Below, in pieces: positions 63,101-64,000 of a stretch of 64,000 nucleotides of DNA; within the stretch, counting starts at the first letter, position 1; each line of letters opens with the position of its first letter. Under the pieces are notes generated by a model. It was not told the origin of the DNA and did not search any database. It worked only from the letters and a program-made list of their open reading frames with translations. The stretch is from Acanthornis magna (Eukaryota; Chordata; Aves; Passeriformes; Acanthizidae): contig JAWUZG010000359.1 of assembly GCA_036785705.1 (NCBI GenBank), positions 62,001 to 126,000 of the forward strand, written 5' to 3'. A program made the translations under genes and the position numbers.

Positions 63101-64000
63101 TTTGTGCTAACAACTGAAAAGTGGTTTTTTTACCCCTGCAAAGCACTGCCATCCCTTAGATCCGCAGACTTTGTGTGAGTGCAGAGCTGTGCAATCCATC
63201 AGGGAAATCTGTGATTTTGCCCATTGTGCTGGTTGAGTTGTGAGAAGGGCTGTAATGGGAGCTTTCATGGCCCCAGTAATTCATAGCAAGACACTGCACT
63301 AAAGTCACTGTTTGTCCATTTAGAATAGAAGGAAAGGAAAACGTCAGCAGTGCTTCAGCAGCTGTTTCAGCTCCTTTTAGGCATTTGGTAAGTGGATGCG
63401 CACATAATCACATGCTGAAGAGGAAAAGGCATTTTGGCAGCAAGGGAGGTGCAGGGATCTGCAGGAGGTGGCTCTGGCTCCAGCCACGGCTGCTCAGGTC
63501 ACAGGCCCAGCAGCACAAGCATAAGCTCCCCACACATCTCTTACAGAAACAACAGCAGTCTGAATCTCATCAGAGTCGCACTGGTTTTAACCCCACACAA
63601 ACTTCAAAGTTTTCCTGATTTACACACATAAAAGATCAAAATAAGCCCCCCCACCATCTTCAGCTCATTGTAAACAAAAAAAATTCTTGCAAGTCTGACT
63701 GGCCCAAAAATCAAAGTCCCTGAGCCTTTGCGGGGAGGCAATAAATCTGAACCTTTCACAAAATATTTTTTTCAAATAATTGCCAGTTGGGGTTGTGTTT
63801 CTCATTTAGAAACATCCATATAATTACAATATTAAAAGAAACATGGTAAAAAGTGTGACAAGACAGAGCAAATTTAATTTCTGCAAGTATGAAACAATTA
63901 CAGAAGAAGGACTCACACTCTGCTGAGAGAAACCTCATATCCAGTGCTCAATGAGCTAACCAGGAGAGAATACAATTTGCATAATGTTCAATTAGCAGCA
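60113..64000. other. Gene-free DNA
   Basis: No supportable gene. The open frames are short and without domains. The part at about 63060-63330 is repeat-free and has an evenly mixed composition that could reflect constraint, but no specific signal was found. Confidence 0.5.

Noticed and set aside
1..64000. CRISPR arrays, tRNA or rRNA genes, bacterial operons
   Set aside because: There are no regularly spaced repeats, cloverleaf-like sequences or gene clusters. The DNA has vertebrate character throughout.

Overview
The window looks like vertebrate nuclear DNA, most probably from a bird and plausibly a songbird. It is AT-rich and almost gene-free, with no bacterial-style gene packing. It carries several fragments of CR1 LINEs, the dominant avian retrotransposon, including the typical CR1 3' ends that resemble ATTCTATGATTCTATG. 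The bird assignment comes from the repeats and the passerine guess is weaker. No host protein-coding exon, tRNA, rRNA or CRISPR array could be supported.

The one coherent genetic unit is a complete endogenous retrovirus (ERV) at 36131-42556, read on the minus strand. It has two 663-bp LTRs that I find identical by eye over their full length, TG...CA ends, and a 5-bp target-site duplication (gtcac) on both sides. Inside are a primer-binding region, an intact gag-like ORF (41757 down to 40180), an intact protease-RT-RNase H-integrase pol ORF in the same frame (40179 down to 36985), a short AT/AC microsatellite and a polypurine tract. There is no env and no visible dUTPase. The 5-bp duplication, the RT motif YIDD and the missing env fit a class III, ERV-L-like element. 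All the catalytic residues I looked for are present.

Three features of this ERV stand out. First, gag and pol are separated only by one in-frame amber codon, and that codon lies inside a perfect 9-bp stem with a 7-nt loop, with a possible pseudoknot partner downstream. Second, the Gag-like protein has hydrophobic N-terminal segments, an N-glycosylation sequon and a strong membrane segment before its capsid-like part, and has no CCHC zinc knuckle. Third, the LTR/primer-site junction is tandemly duplicated, giving two tRNA-Lys-like primer sites 32 bp apart.

Layout: 1-36125 is gene-free DNA with degenerate CR1 fragments (about 1442, 8597, 9896, 16318), simple repeats and one GC/CpG-richer patch (1735-2120). 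36126-42561 is the ERV with its target duplications. 42562-64000 is gene-free DNA with more CR1 (43440, 43920, 56753, 59131, 60040), a TTCC-based 18-bp minisatellite (56990-57137), and several AT-rich stretches with clustered homeodomain/POU-like motifs that could be conserved non-coding elements (best candidate 58190-58940).
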